From assembly GCA_015231925.1 (NCBI GenBank), contig JADGAQ010000019.1, positions 1-35,461 on the forward strand: a stretch of 35,461 nt of DNA, written 5' to 3'. The DNA comes from Magnetococcales bacterium (GTDB taxonomy: Bacteria; Pseudomonadota; Magnetococcia; Magnetococcales; JADGAQ01). Below are positions 23,369 through 31,072 of this stretch, one piece after another. How positions within the stretch are numbered: the first letter of the stretch is position 1; every line of letters starts with the position of its first letter. A program made the translations under genes and the position numbers. The notes beneath the pieces are model-generated. The model made no database searches, was not told the origin of the DNA, and worked only from the letters and a program-made list of their open reading frames with translations.

Positions 23369-24301
23369 TCATGAGGCCTCGGAAATGGTCAATCCCTGCA
23401 CGGAAAGCAGATGACGCAGCCCCTCTTCCAGCGTCCGCAGCGGCACAAAACCAATCGTTTGCATCCGTTGGGTATCGGCCACCAGACAGGGGGGGTCACC
23501 GGCTCGAACCGGAAGCGCGCCAAGACGGATTAAAGAAGGCTTACCCGCCAGATGGCCTAACAGCCGGGCTGCCTCCGCTACGGAGGTTCCCTTGCCGGTA
23601 CCGATGTTGACATCCCCCTGCAGATCGCTATCCAACAGGATGGCCAGGGCCCGTCCGGCATCCCGGGCTTCGATGAAATCCCTCTTCTGTTGACCCGATG
23701 TCACCAATACCGGCTCATTCCTCGCCAAAGCGCCCGCCACATGAGAGAGCAATTTTCCTTCAGGTTCCCCTTCCCCGTAAGGCTGAAACACTCGCCCCCA
23801 GGCCATGCTCAGATGCAGATGAGCGGAAAGATGGTGCAACATTCTGCCAAGACCATGTTTTGCCTGTCCATACGCCGTATGAGGCACAAGTGGCGTCACA
23901 TCCTCCCGACAGGGTTCGCCTCGCAGCAAGGCGGCATCGAAGATATCGTATTCGACACACGTCCCCACAGCCACCAGTCGTTTGCCTCCGCAGGCGGCAA
24001 AATTTCGCGCCAGAAAGAGACTGGCCGCCACCCAATCCCAATTTTCGGCAGCCGACCAGAAATGACCTGGAGTGGTAATCCAGGCGCAATGCAACAAGTG
24101 ACTCGGTCGGATGTTCTCCAGCACGCGCTGCATGGACCTGGGATCCAGTATATCCCCCTGAACCCAGGTCACCCCGTGATCCGCCGACACCACCTCCCGA
24201 CTCAGGGCAAAGACCTCGTAACCTCTGTCTAGCAACGAGGGAAGAGTTTGACTACCCAGAAAACCTCTTGCACCGGTCACCACGACCCGCTTTATCGCCA
24301 T
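23369..24301 (-). CDS. NAD-dependent epimerase/dehydratase (extended SDR) family protein
   Basis: The 310-residue protein begins with the Rossmann motif TGARGFLG (9-16) and has the extended-SDR active site: Thr114 (VGTCVEY) and Tyr144-x3-Lys148 (YGQAK). The later SGQQKRDFIEARDAGRAL and VNIGTGKGTSVAEAARLLG boxes are typical of nucleotide-sugar epimerases, dehydratases and 4-ketoreductases. With the neighbouring C-methyltransferase and epimerase, a 4-keto-reductase that finishes a deoxysugar is the best guess. ATG 24301 is the natural start. About 265 bases of non-coding DNA separate its stop from the C-methyltransferase gene; I found no convincing gene in them. Confidence 0.9.
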   Translation of the reverse strand: MAIKRVVVTGARGFLGSQTLPSLLDRGYEVFALSREVVSADHGVTWVQGDILDPRSMQRVLENIRPSHLLHCAWITTPGHFWSAAENWDWVAASLFLARNFAACGGKRLVAVGTCVEYDIFDAALLRGEPCREDVTPLVPHTAYGQAKHGLGRMLHHLSAHLHLSMAWGRVFQPYGEGEPEGKLLSHVAGALARNEPVLVTSGQQKRDFIEARDAGRALAILLDSDLQGDVNIGTGKGTSVAEAARLLGHLAGKPSLIRLGALPVRAGDPPCLVADTQRMQTIGFVPLRTLEEGLRHLLSVQGLTISEAS

Positions 24302-24427
24302 GGTTTTCTGCGCACCTCATCGATCACGAATTCGTTTCCCACATCCGCTTTCACATCTCCGCCCCGATAAAGGGCCAATGCCACGAACACCAAAGCGCCC
24401 CACCTCTCCGGCAGGAGTGAAAACCAA

Positions 24428-25105
24428 TCACGCGGGATCGCTGCAGGAGGTGTTTTCACAAGCCAGAACCATTTCGATATACTGAAAATTCGCCTCTTCG
24501 TCACCTTCACGTCGTTCACCGGAATAATGGTTCACCCCATCGGCGGTTATTTCCCGGTAGAGCCTTTCACGATTAATTTGACGGAAACCAAGCCGTTCGT
24601 AAAGGATTATCGCCCTGCTATTACTTGAAAGAACATGCAAGTTAATCGTTAAGATTTTCAATTCACCGCAGATCCACCTCAGCAGTGCCTGTGCGGCATA
24701 ATAGATCAGTTGGATGTCCCCCCCCACTTCCCCCCTGACCAGATTATCCAGTTCCGCCCGCTCCGGGCTCAGACCGCACACGCCGATATGCCCTACGGGC
24801 ACTCCGGCCTCGGTATGAATCAGAAACAGAACCCGCTCGTCGGAAGGCAACACCACCCGCTCCAGCCACTTGGCCGTTCGCGAGGGCGTCGCGGCAAATT
24901 GGGTCAGGAAACAGTGCATCCATCGGCTGCGCCAGGCGGTCAGTTTGGCGATTAGGTCACCCTCGCCGAGCGTGGCCGGCCGCAGTGGAGAGAGGCGGCC
25001 AATCACTTTCCCGTCGGAACGCCGCACCAAAATGTCAAAGTCGCACTGGCCGCCATCCACCTGTTTGATGGCGCGAACCTTCCGGGCGAGTTGAATCCTG
25101 TCCAT
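24428..25105 (-). CDS. GNAT-family N-acetyltransferase
   Basis: The protein has a GNAT core. VLFLIHTEAGVPVGHIGVCGL forms the central strands, and TINLHVLSSNSRAIILYERLGFRQ is the canonical C-terminal strand-helix with the xxNxxAxxxYxxxGF pattern. The acyl-CoA loop is degenerate (LIYYAAQALLRW). It lies directly downstream of a DegT aminotransferase, so N-acylation of the amino sugar that enzyme makes is likely (inference). The start is uncertain: ATG 25105 gives 225 residues, GTG 25159 gives 243, and the frame is open to TTG 25180, which overlaps the DegT stop. None has a clear ribosome site at the usual spacing. Confidence 0.85.
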   Translation of the reverse strand: MDRIQLARKVRAIKQVDGGQCDFDILVRRSDGKVIGRLSPLRPATLGEGDLIAKLTAWRSRWMHCFLTQFAATPSRTAKWLERVVLPSDERVLFLIHTEAGVPVGHIGVCGLSPERAELDNLVRGEVGGDIQLIYYAAQALLRWICGELKILTINLHVLSSNSRAIILYERLGFRQINRERLYREITADGVNHYSGERREGDEEANFQYIEMVLACENTSCSDPA

Positions 25106-25161
25106 CTTTCCCGCAGCCCTCTCCGAAACAATCCCCTTCTCTGCTGCCAACTCGTTCACGG

Positions 25162-26274
25162 TTACCCATCCGAAAGCCAACGGATGACCAACTCGGCAAT
25201 GCGCCCAACATCGTCCGCCGACAGATCATGATAGGAGGGCAGATTGACAGCCCTGGAATACAATGAATGGCTGACCCGATGCTGCGGATGCGGAGAAAAG
25301 GACGGCAACTCGCTCAGTGGCCAGAAGAAGACCCGGGCATCGACCTGCTCCTCACGAAAGATCGCCAGCAACTGGTCCCGTTGAAAAGGCTCCGTTCGAG
25401 GAAAGACCAGTGTCGGCATCCAATATCCGTTCACCGTACCGACCGGCTCCGGATTCATGGCGATTTGCGCCGCAACCGGGGCCAGCGCCTCGACATACCC
25501 TTCGAAAATGGCTCGTTTGCGGGCAATCAACTCGTCCACCCGCTCCAACTGTCCACAGCCGATGGCCGCCTCCAGATTGGACATCTTGTACTTGAAACCG
25601 ATGGTATCCGGATAAAATTGTCGGGACTGCCGTCGGGAACGACCATGATTGCTCAAGGTGAGGACCTTTTCGTACAGATCCTCATCCTGGGTCACGAAAA
25701 GCCCGCCTTCACCGGTGGTCAGGGTCTTGCTGCCGTGAAAGGAAAACACGCCGAAACGTCCCAGGGAACCGGCCCGCTGGCCTCGCCATTGCGATCCGAT
25801 GGCTTCCGCGGCATCCTCGACCACTGGAACGCCATGCCGACGACCGAGATCGAGCAGCGCATCCATATCGGCCATGTTGCCGTAGAGGTGTACGGCGATG
25901 ATGGCCTTGGTCCGAGGGCCGATCTTCCGCTCCACCTGTTGCGGATCCAGACACCAGGTATGCGGCAGCACATCCACCAGAACGGGTCTGGCTCCCAGAT
26001 AGGTTACGGGAGCCACCGTGGCGATCCAGCTCAGATCGGGGAGAATCACCTCATCACCCGGCCCCACCCCGAGTGCGGCCAATCCCATATGGAGAGCCCC
26101 GGTGCAACTCGACGTGGCAATGGCGTGTTTCACCCCCAGATGCTGACAAAACAGGGCTTCGAAGCGTTCGATATAGTCGTAGCACCGCGCACCCCAACCA
26201 TGAAGGGCCGCATCTTGTGCATAGCGGACTTCGCGTTCGGTGATGCTTGGTTTTGTATAATAAATGCGAGTCAT
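25162..26274 (-). CDS. DegT/DnrJ/EryC1 family sugar aminotransferase
   Basis: The 370-residue PLP-dependent enzyme has the Schiff-base Lys183 in FSFHGSKTLTTGEGG, the ring-nitrogen Asp154 (VVEDAAEAIGS), the SSCTGALHMGLAALGVGPGDEVILPDLSW segment and the GFKYKMSNLEAAIG box. These enzymes transfer an amino group from glutamate to a keto-sugar nucleotide. The sequence around the lysine looks most like perosamine synthase-type 4-aminotransferases, but the sugar cannot be fixed from sequence alone. ATG 26274 has GGATAG upstream. It leads a minus-strand group with the GNAT and SDR genes and is divergent from the glycosyltransferase gene at 26525. Confidence 0.92.
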   Translation of the reverse strand: MTRIYYTKPSITEREVRYAQDAALHGWGARCYDYIERFEALFCQHLGVKHAIATSSCTGALHMGLAALGVGPGDEVILPDLSWIATVAPVTYLGARPVLVDVLPHTWCLDPQQVERKIGPRTKAIIAVHLYGNMADMDALLDLGRRHGVPVVEDAAEAIGSQWRGQRAGSLGRFGVFSFHGSKTLTTGEGGLFVTQDEDLYEKVLTLSNHGRSRRQSRQFYPDTIGFKYKMSNLEAAIGCGQLERVDELIARKRAIFEGYVEALAPVAAQIAMNPEPVGTVNGYWMPTLVFPRTEPFQRDQLLAIFREEQVDARVFFWPLSELPSFSPHPQHRVSHSLYSRAVNLPSYHDLSADDVGRIAELVIRWLSDG

Positions 26275-26524
26275 CGACTATCCAAACACACCCAGATACC
26301 AACGAAGACCACCTTACCAAACAACACGTTACACCACCTCGCCCAATTCCCCTTACAGCCACAACCTAACAAAAGAGGCAAGGTTTAACAATATATCTGT
26401 ATTATACTTCCGATTGTCATTTACAATCGCAAATGCCTCCTTGCCCCAAGGTTTCAGCCATCGTACCCTTATCCGGTCCGATAGAACCCGTCCCAGTCAG
26501 CCACCCTGATTTCAGGAGCAATTG

Positions 26525-27394
26525 ATGATCCGGAATCCGCCCTCTGTCAGCATCGGAGTTCCTGTTTATAATGCCATGCCCTACATCAAGGCAAGCCTGG
26601 AATCCCTGCTGTCCCAAGACTATGTCAATTATGATCTGATCATTTCCGACAATCAATCCACTGACGGCACCTTTGAATGGGTCGAACAGAGGGTCCGGAA
26701 CGACCCCCGTGTCAGACTTATTCGTCAGAATACCAATATCGGCGGATTGGCCAATTTCAACTTCGTCCTCTCCGCAGCCAAAGGAGACTATTTCATGTGG
26801 GCTGCTGGGGATGATCTCTGGTCGCCTGACTGGATCTCTTCGATAATGTCCCGTATTGCCTTAAATCCGGATTCCATAGGCGGGTTCGGCATCAAGACCT
26901 TCATCGATGCCCATGACAACCCACATCCGACGCCCTCGCGACTGGACGTCGCCCTCCTCGAAACCAGCAATGCCTATCTGCGCCTCTGGAGATACTGGTG
27001 TATTCCCTGGATCGCCGATGATTCTATATATAACGGAATCTACAAGAGAGATATTTTAAATGGTCATTATGCACAACCTCACTTTTTTACTCGCTATTAT
27101 ACCAGCGCAAGCGATTCCTATTGCTGGTATCTGGTCTTCTGCGGCCCCATCGTCAAAGCGGAGGGCATCATGAAATACCGCATTCACGACACGTCCGCTT
27201 CCGGGAAAAAACGTCCTCTCCATGAAGAGGTTATCGATATTCTCAACAGAATCCACTTTTCCGAACGCGCCCTGCAAAAGGCCGGTATGCCCCTCCTCTT
27301 TCGCGCCCCCTTCATGCTGCTGTTCACCCTGAAGCAGATCGCCTTCGCCGCCTATTTCGGAGGACGCCTCGCCCTGGGTCTGCCCAGACGCTGA
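26525..27394 (+). CDS. Glycosyltransferase family 2
   Basis: The 289-residue protein has the GT-A fold landmarks of family 2: VSIGVPVYNAMPYIKASLESLLSQDY at the start, DLIISDNQSTDGTFEW, and the metal/nucleotide DXD-type box WAAGDDLWSPDW near residue 97. It transfers a sugar from a nucleotide donor to a growing glycan at the cytosolic membrane face; the C-terminal hydrophobic stretch (FRAPFMLLFTLKQIAFAAYFGG) may anchor it. ATG 26525 has AGGAG about 7 bases upstream. The adjacent TTG 26522 is a poorer start. Its base composition is more AT-rich than most neighbours, which could mean a different origin. The 250-bp gap to DegT holds divergent promoters that I cannot pin down. Confidence 0.9.
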   Translation: MIRNPPSVSIGVPVYNAMPYIKASLESLLSQDYVNYDLIISDNQSTDGTFEWVEQRVRNDPRVRLIRQNTNIGGLANFNFVLSAAKGDYFMWAAGDDLWSPDWISSIMSRIALNPDSIGGFGIKTFIDAHDNPHPTPSRLDVALLETSNAYLRLWRYWCIPWIADDSIYNGIYKRDILNGHYAQPHFFTRYYTSASDSYCWYLVFCGPIVKAEGIMKYRIHDTSASGKKRPLHEEVIDILNRIHFSERALQKAGMPLLFRAPFMLLFTLKQIAFAAYFGGRLALGLPRR

Positions 27395-27523
27395 TCCGCG
27401 CCGCCATCCTGATTGATTTTATTTTTATTATGAACTTTACCATTCATAGCCAGTCTAACCCTCAAGTCGACGTCTATGCCACAAGCGAAACCATGGGCTC
27501 TTTGACACAGGGAGGAGATGGGG

Positions 27524-27997
27524 ATGAACGCGCTCTGGGCAGGAATCGGTCTGGCTACACTGTTGGCCGTCACCCCGATGACAAGCTTCGGTGCGGAAGA
27601 CCTGGCGACCGATGCGGAGGGTTGCGGTGGTATCTGTCATGTGCCCATGGCCTGGAGCGGCGGCGAAAGCGCCATGGCCTGGGAAGGTCTGGGACCGCGA
27701 CAAGGGGGACTGGAGGCCATGAAACGCCGCCTGGGCATCCTCGAAGAGCAGTCTCAGGCCTGGGAAGCCTTCCAGAAATTGGTGCTGGCCACCCGCGACA
27801 TGCGCCCCATACCACCTTTCCATCAAGAGGGACTGCTGCCCCTCCCTCAGGAGGAGGTCTCCCAACGCGCCTGGGAAACCTTCTGGCAACATCAACTGGA
27901 GGTCAAGCAGGGATTCCGCGACCTCTTCAACGTCCTGACCCCGCCTCAGCAAGCTATCGCCGGTCGTGTTTCCAGCCTTTGCGAACACAAACACTGA
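27524..27997 (+). CDS. Small periplasmic LTXXQ-like protein with CX3CH motif
   Basis: The 157-residue protein has a Sec signal peptide (cleavage likely after SFGA, residue 24). A helical region follows with LGILEEQSQAWEAF and FNVLTPPQQ, similar to the LTXXQ motifs of Spy/CpxP/ZraP-type periplasmic chaperones and metal sensors. Near the mature N-terminus, Cys34-Gly-Gly-Ile-Cys38-His39 forms a CX3CH motif, one residue longer than the c-type haem motif. The C-terminus reads CEHKH. Metal binding or atypical haem binding is possible. ATG 27524 has GGAGG 8 bases upstream; ATG 27518 is too close to that site. It is convergent with a diheme cytochrome gene. Function unknown. Confidence 0.75.
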   Translation: MNALWAGIGLATLLAVTPMTSFGAEDLATDAEGCGGICHVPMAWSGGESAMAWEGLGPRQGGLEAMKRRLGILEEQSQAWEAFQKLVLATRDMRPIPPFHQEGLLPLPQEEVSQRAWETFWQHQLEVKQGFRDLFNVLTPPQQAIAGRVSSLCEHKH

Positions 27998-28025
27998 ACG
28001 ACTGTCCGCTTCGGCAAGGCCGATC

Positions 28026-28051
28026 GTTCCGGGGGATGACTCCCCCGGAAC
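28026..28051. terminator. Bidirectional hairpin terminator
   Basis: A perfect 11-bp stem (GTTCCGGGGGA with its complement) and a TGAC loop lie between the convergent stops at 27997 and 28067. No long T-run follows on either side, so it may work as a simple barrier or with Rho. Confidence 0.6.
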
Positions 28052-28066
28052 ATCCCCGCCTCGTGG

Positions 28067-28792
28067 CTATTTGTCCTTGGGAAGCGTGACTGCGTAGGAG
28101 AGGATATCCACAGAAACCTGGGTATCCAGCGCACGCAACGCCGGCATCTTGGCTCCAGGCTCCCCGTTGAGAATCTTGTGCAACGTCTCCCACGGATTGT
28201 CCGACGCCACCTTGCCTACCGGCGGCATCTCCTTCACCATGCGGCCATCCTTGCCGTGACAGTTGGCGCAAATGGTGTTGAACAACCCCTGCCCCCGCCC
28301 CGCATCGCCCTTGACCGCCTTGGTGGCCCGATCGATCCAGAGATCCATATCCACCTGCCCCTGGGTGACGAAAAGCGCCAAATCCCCTTGATCCACCTCG
28401 TTCAGGTTTTCCCCATAGCGATGGTTGGCGTCGGAGAGGATCGTTCGAACCTTGGCCGCATCCCCCCCCTGGAACCGGGCCAGACCCACGATTCCCGTGG
28501 CGTGTTTCCCGGTGGCATAGGCCCCCTCCTTGCCCCGATAGTCCCAGCCATGACACTCCTTGCAGCGCCAGGTGTCCTTGGCCTTGTCGGCATAGCCCCC
28601 CGAGGGAGGATAGGCCGGATGGGCCACGGCAGGAGCCTCCACATCCAAAACCTCGAACCACTTGTCGTAAAGCTGACCTCCCCGGGCTATTTTCGAGACA
28701 ACCTCCCCGGCGCTCAGACTCAACGGAACCGTTGCTACGCCCATAACGAGACCTGCAACCAGAACCAGCATGTGTTGTCTTTTACCTGCCAT
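28067..28792 (-). CDS. Diheme c-type cytochrome
   Basis: The 241-residue protein has an N-terminal signal peptide (basic start, long hydrophobic run, cleavage near LSAGE) and two haem c sites. These are CKECH (77-81) in an N-terminal domain and CANCHGKDG (175-183) in a C-terminal domain of ordinary class I type, with Met216 (GAKMPAL) as the probable axial ligand. It is an electron carrier in the periplasm, possibly membrane-anchored if the signal is not cut. ATG 28792 has GGAGG 8 bases upstream and replaces an in-frame start at 28807. The partner oxidase or dehydrogenase is not in the window. Confidence 0.92.
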   Translation of the reverse strand: MAGKRQHMLVLVAGLVMGVATVPLSLSAGEVVSKIARGGQLYDKWFEVLDVEAPAVAHPAYPPSGGYADKAKDTWRCKECHGWDYRGKEGAYATGKHATGIVGLARFQGGDAAKVRTILSDANHRYGENLNEVDQGDLALFVTQGQVDMDLWIDRATKAVKGDAGRGQGLFNTICANCHGKDGRMVKEMPPVGKVASDNPWETLHKILNGEPGAKMPALRALDTQVSVDILSYAVTLPKDK

Positions 28793-28957
28793 GAAATGTC
28801 CTCCCAACGTAGCGCGTTTCGATAGGGGCCGGCGGGCAAGGTGTCCGCTTCATTTTTTTAATATACTTCCATTCTCTTATCGTCAACGCATCTCCGGAAG
28901 AATCGCACCACCGCACCCGATCCGGAGGAGGGCTCACCTCCCCGGATGGGCTGATTT

Positions 28958-30997
28958 TCACGACATCAGCAGCAACTCCTTCTCCAAAGCCGCCTTGCCG
29001 TTCTCCAGCTCCTTGCGCAGCTTCTCCATCTGGGCCAGCACCCCCTCGATGCGATTTTCCACCGCATCGAGCTTTTCCAACATGCGGGAGTGGAAACGGC
29101 TGTCACCGGGCGCCGTCTGCAGATTCTCCCGCAAACGCCCCTGCTCCTGTTCCAAACGCTGCAACTCCTCCTGCTGCACCTTCAGGCGCGCCTCCACCTC
29201 CCCCAACTCCCGGCGTTTGGCCAGCAGCCCCTCCAACCCCTTGCGCACCGAGGCCTCCATGCCCTCCTCCGCCACCAGCAGGCTCAAAGAGGCCTCATTG
29301 CTGGTCAACAGGGCCACCTGCTGGCTTTGCAAACGCTCTTCCACCACCTCCAAGGGCGCTTGCGCCCCGGCTGCCACCGTCATCGGCAAACGCCAACTGC
29401 GTCCCGTCTCCTTGCGCGTCGCGGGAGAGACCATCTCCCAGCCCGCCTCCCGTGGCTGGATCACCACCACCTGACGCGCCTCCTTGCCCCGATTGCGCAC
29501 GCTGTAACGCTGCACCCGCTTCTCCCGACGGGAGAGTTCCAACACCCCCTTGACCATCTTCACCGATTCCAGCCGACGCTGGGTGGGACCACCCTGGCGC
29601 ACCACCTCCACGTCCAGGTCCAAGGCGTAGGACAAGAGCTGATCCGCCCCCGCCGACAGATGCTCGAAACGGGCCTCGCCGGCATAGAGATCCCCGTCGT
29701 AGAGGGTCACCGGTCCGGGAGGCAAGGCGCCGCCGGTGGTGTTGACCACCTTCAGGGCCCGCATGCTGCGTCCGCCGCCCGCCATGCCGGTATCGAAGAG
29801 GGTCAGCCGCTCCACCTCCAGCGGCGCCGAGACGATGGGCAGCATAGCGCCCTGACCCCGTTCCAGATTGACCCCCTCCACCTTGAAGACGAAAGTCTCT
29901 CCCGCCTGCTCCCCGCTGGCCAGAATCGCCTCCGGTCCCGGATCGGGCAAGGCCGTCTCCCAGGCCTGCTCCCGTTCCGCCGCCACCTCGTTGTCCATCA
30001 TCAGGTTCCGCCCGCCGCCGGCCTTGGCCAGGGCGGCCGGCGCGGCGGAACGCAGCATCTGCCGCTGCGCCTGACCGCGATTCTGCATCTCCAGCTCCCG
30101 CTCCTGCGCCGCCCGCAGTTGCAGGGGATCGACGATGCGCTGCCGGGGGCGATACCAGGGTTTGGAAAGCTCCTCGATGAAGGAGATCGGCCTGCCGGAG
30201 GCCAGGGTCAGACGCACGTCCTTCCAATCCTGACCACTCTGATTCTCCACGATGGCCCACCCCTGCAGGCGGCTCTTGCCGCTTTTGGCCTCGACGGCGG
30301 GCAGGCTCAGGCGCCAGGCGCTCTTCCACACCGGGCTCTCCATCACGTAACCCAGACGCACCCGTTTGGCCCCCTGACCCGGAATGGGAATCACCACTTC
30401 ACGGCGCTCCTTGCCCCGGTTGCCGTCGAGGATCTCCAGAGCCCGCCCCAGATCCTGCCGCACCCGCTCATCCAGAACCTGCAGGCCACGCACCTCCCGC
30501 CAGGGCAGGCTGCGCAACATGCCCTCCTCCCCGGCGAGATTGACCACCCAGTCGTTGCCGGCCTCCCCCTTGGCGTCCATCACCACCGGTCGCTGTTCCG
30601 CACCGGTGATGCGTCCTTTCAACACCTCGCCCTGAAAGGTAACGGAGACTCGCGCCCCCCGCAAACGGGTCAACAGCTCCCCGACCCCCGGATCGTCGGA
30701 GAGATCGACCTGCAAGCCCGCCAACAGCCTCTCCAGCGGCTCCCGCGAGGGATAGACCGCCTGCAGCGCCGAGCCCCCGTCCACATCCTCCACCACCAGG
30801 GACTTCAGCAGATCGTCGATCTGCTCCTCCTTGAAGGAGAGGCGCACCGCATCCGGGGCCGTTACCGGACCGGCATGCTGAAAATAGCCCACTCCCGAGG
30901 CGAAGAGGGCCACCGCCCGCATCGGCACTTCCGCCGCCATCACCGTGCCGCAACAGAGCAACAGAGACCCTCCAAGACCGATACCCGCCTTTTTCAT
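28958..30997 (-). CDS. DUF4139 domain exported protein
   Basis: The 679-residue protein has a clear signal peptide (MKKAGIGLGGSLLLCCGTVMA), followed by an ALFASGVGYFQHAG segment and a VWKSAWRLSLP..GWAIVENQSGQDWKDVRLTLASGRPISF region, which is typical of DUF4139 proteins. The C-terminal ~120 residues are Glu/Leu/Arg-rich heptads (RRELGEVEARLKVQQEELQR) and form a coiled coil. A Cys-Cys pair in the signal region could suggest a lipoprotein, but the lipobox fit is poor. The function of the family is unknown. The ATG at 30997 follows AAGGAAAAGGAAG. It is divergent from the TPR glycosyltransferase gene, 75 bases away. Confidence 0.85.
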   Translation of the reverse strand: MKKAGIGLGGSLLLCCGTVMAAEVPMRAVALFASGVGYFQHAGPVTAPDAVRLSFKEEQIDDLLKSLVVEDVDGGSALQAVYPSREPLERLLAGLQVDLSDDPGVGELLTRLRGARVSVTFQGEVLKGRITGAEQRPVVMDAKGEAGNDWVVNLAGEEGMLRSLPWREVRGLQVLDERVRQDLGRALEILDGNRGKERREVVIPIPGQGAKRVRLGYVMESPVWKSAWRLSLPAVEAKSGKSRLQGWAIVENQSGQDWKDVRLTLASGRPISFIEELSKPWYRPRQRIVDPLQLRAAQERELEMQNRGQAQRQMLRSAAPAALAKAGGGRNLMMDNEVAAEREQAWETALPDPGPEAILASGEQAGETFVFKVEGVNLERGQGAMLPIVSAPLEVERLTLFDTGMAGGGRSMRALKVVNTTGGALPPGPVTLYDGDLYAGEARFEHLSAGADQLLSYALDLDVEVVRQGGPTQRRLESVKMVKGVLELSRREKRVQRYSVRNRGKEARQVVVIQPREAGWEMVSPATRKETGRSWRLPMTVAAGAQAPLEVVEERLQSQQVALLTSNEASLSLLVAEEGMEASVRKGLEGLLAKRRELGEVEARLKVQQEELQRLEQEQGRLRENLQTAPGDSRFHSRMLEKLDAVENRIEGVLAQMEKLRKELENGKAALEKELLLMS

Positions 30998-31072
30998 CTT
31001 CCTTTTCCTTTGTCGCCGACACTATCATGGATGGTTTGCACGTTGGTTCACTCCAGCTCTTCGGGGCCGCCC

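Noticed and set aside
27061-27075. Third copy of the GTGCATTATGCAC operator (TCATTATGCACA)
   Set aside because: Only one half-site matches, it is inside the glycosyltransferase gene, and it is not palindromic.
29090-31070. Very long open frame on the plus strand in front of the TPR gene, running through the DUF4139 gene
   Set aside because: It is His/Gln/Leu-rich low-complexity antisense of the DUF4139 coding region, with no family similarity before the MSGENL start at 31073. It is an effect of high GC content.
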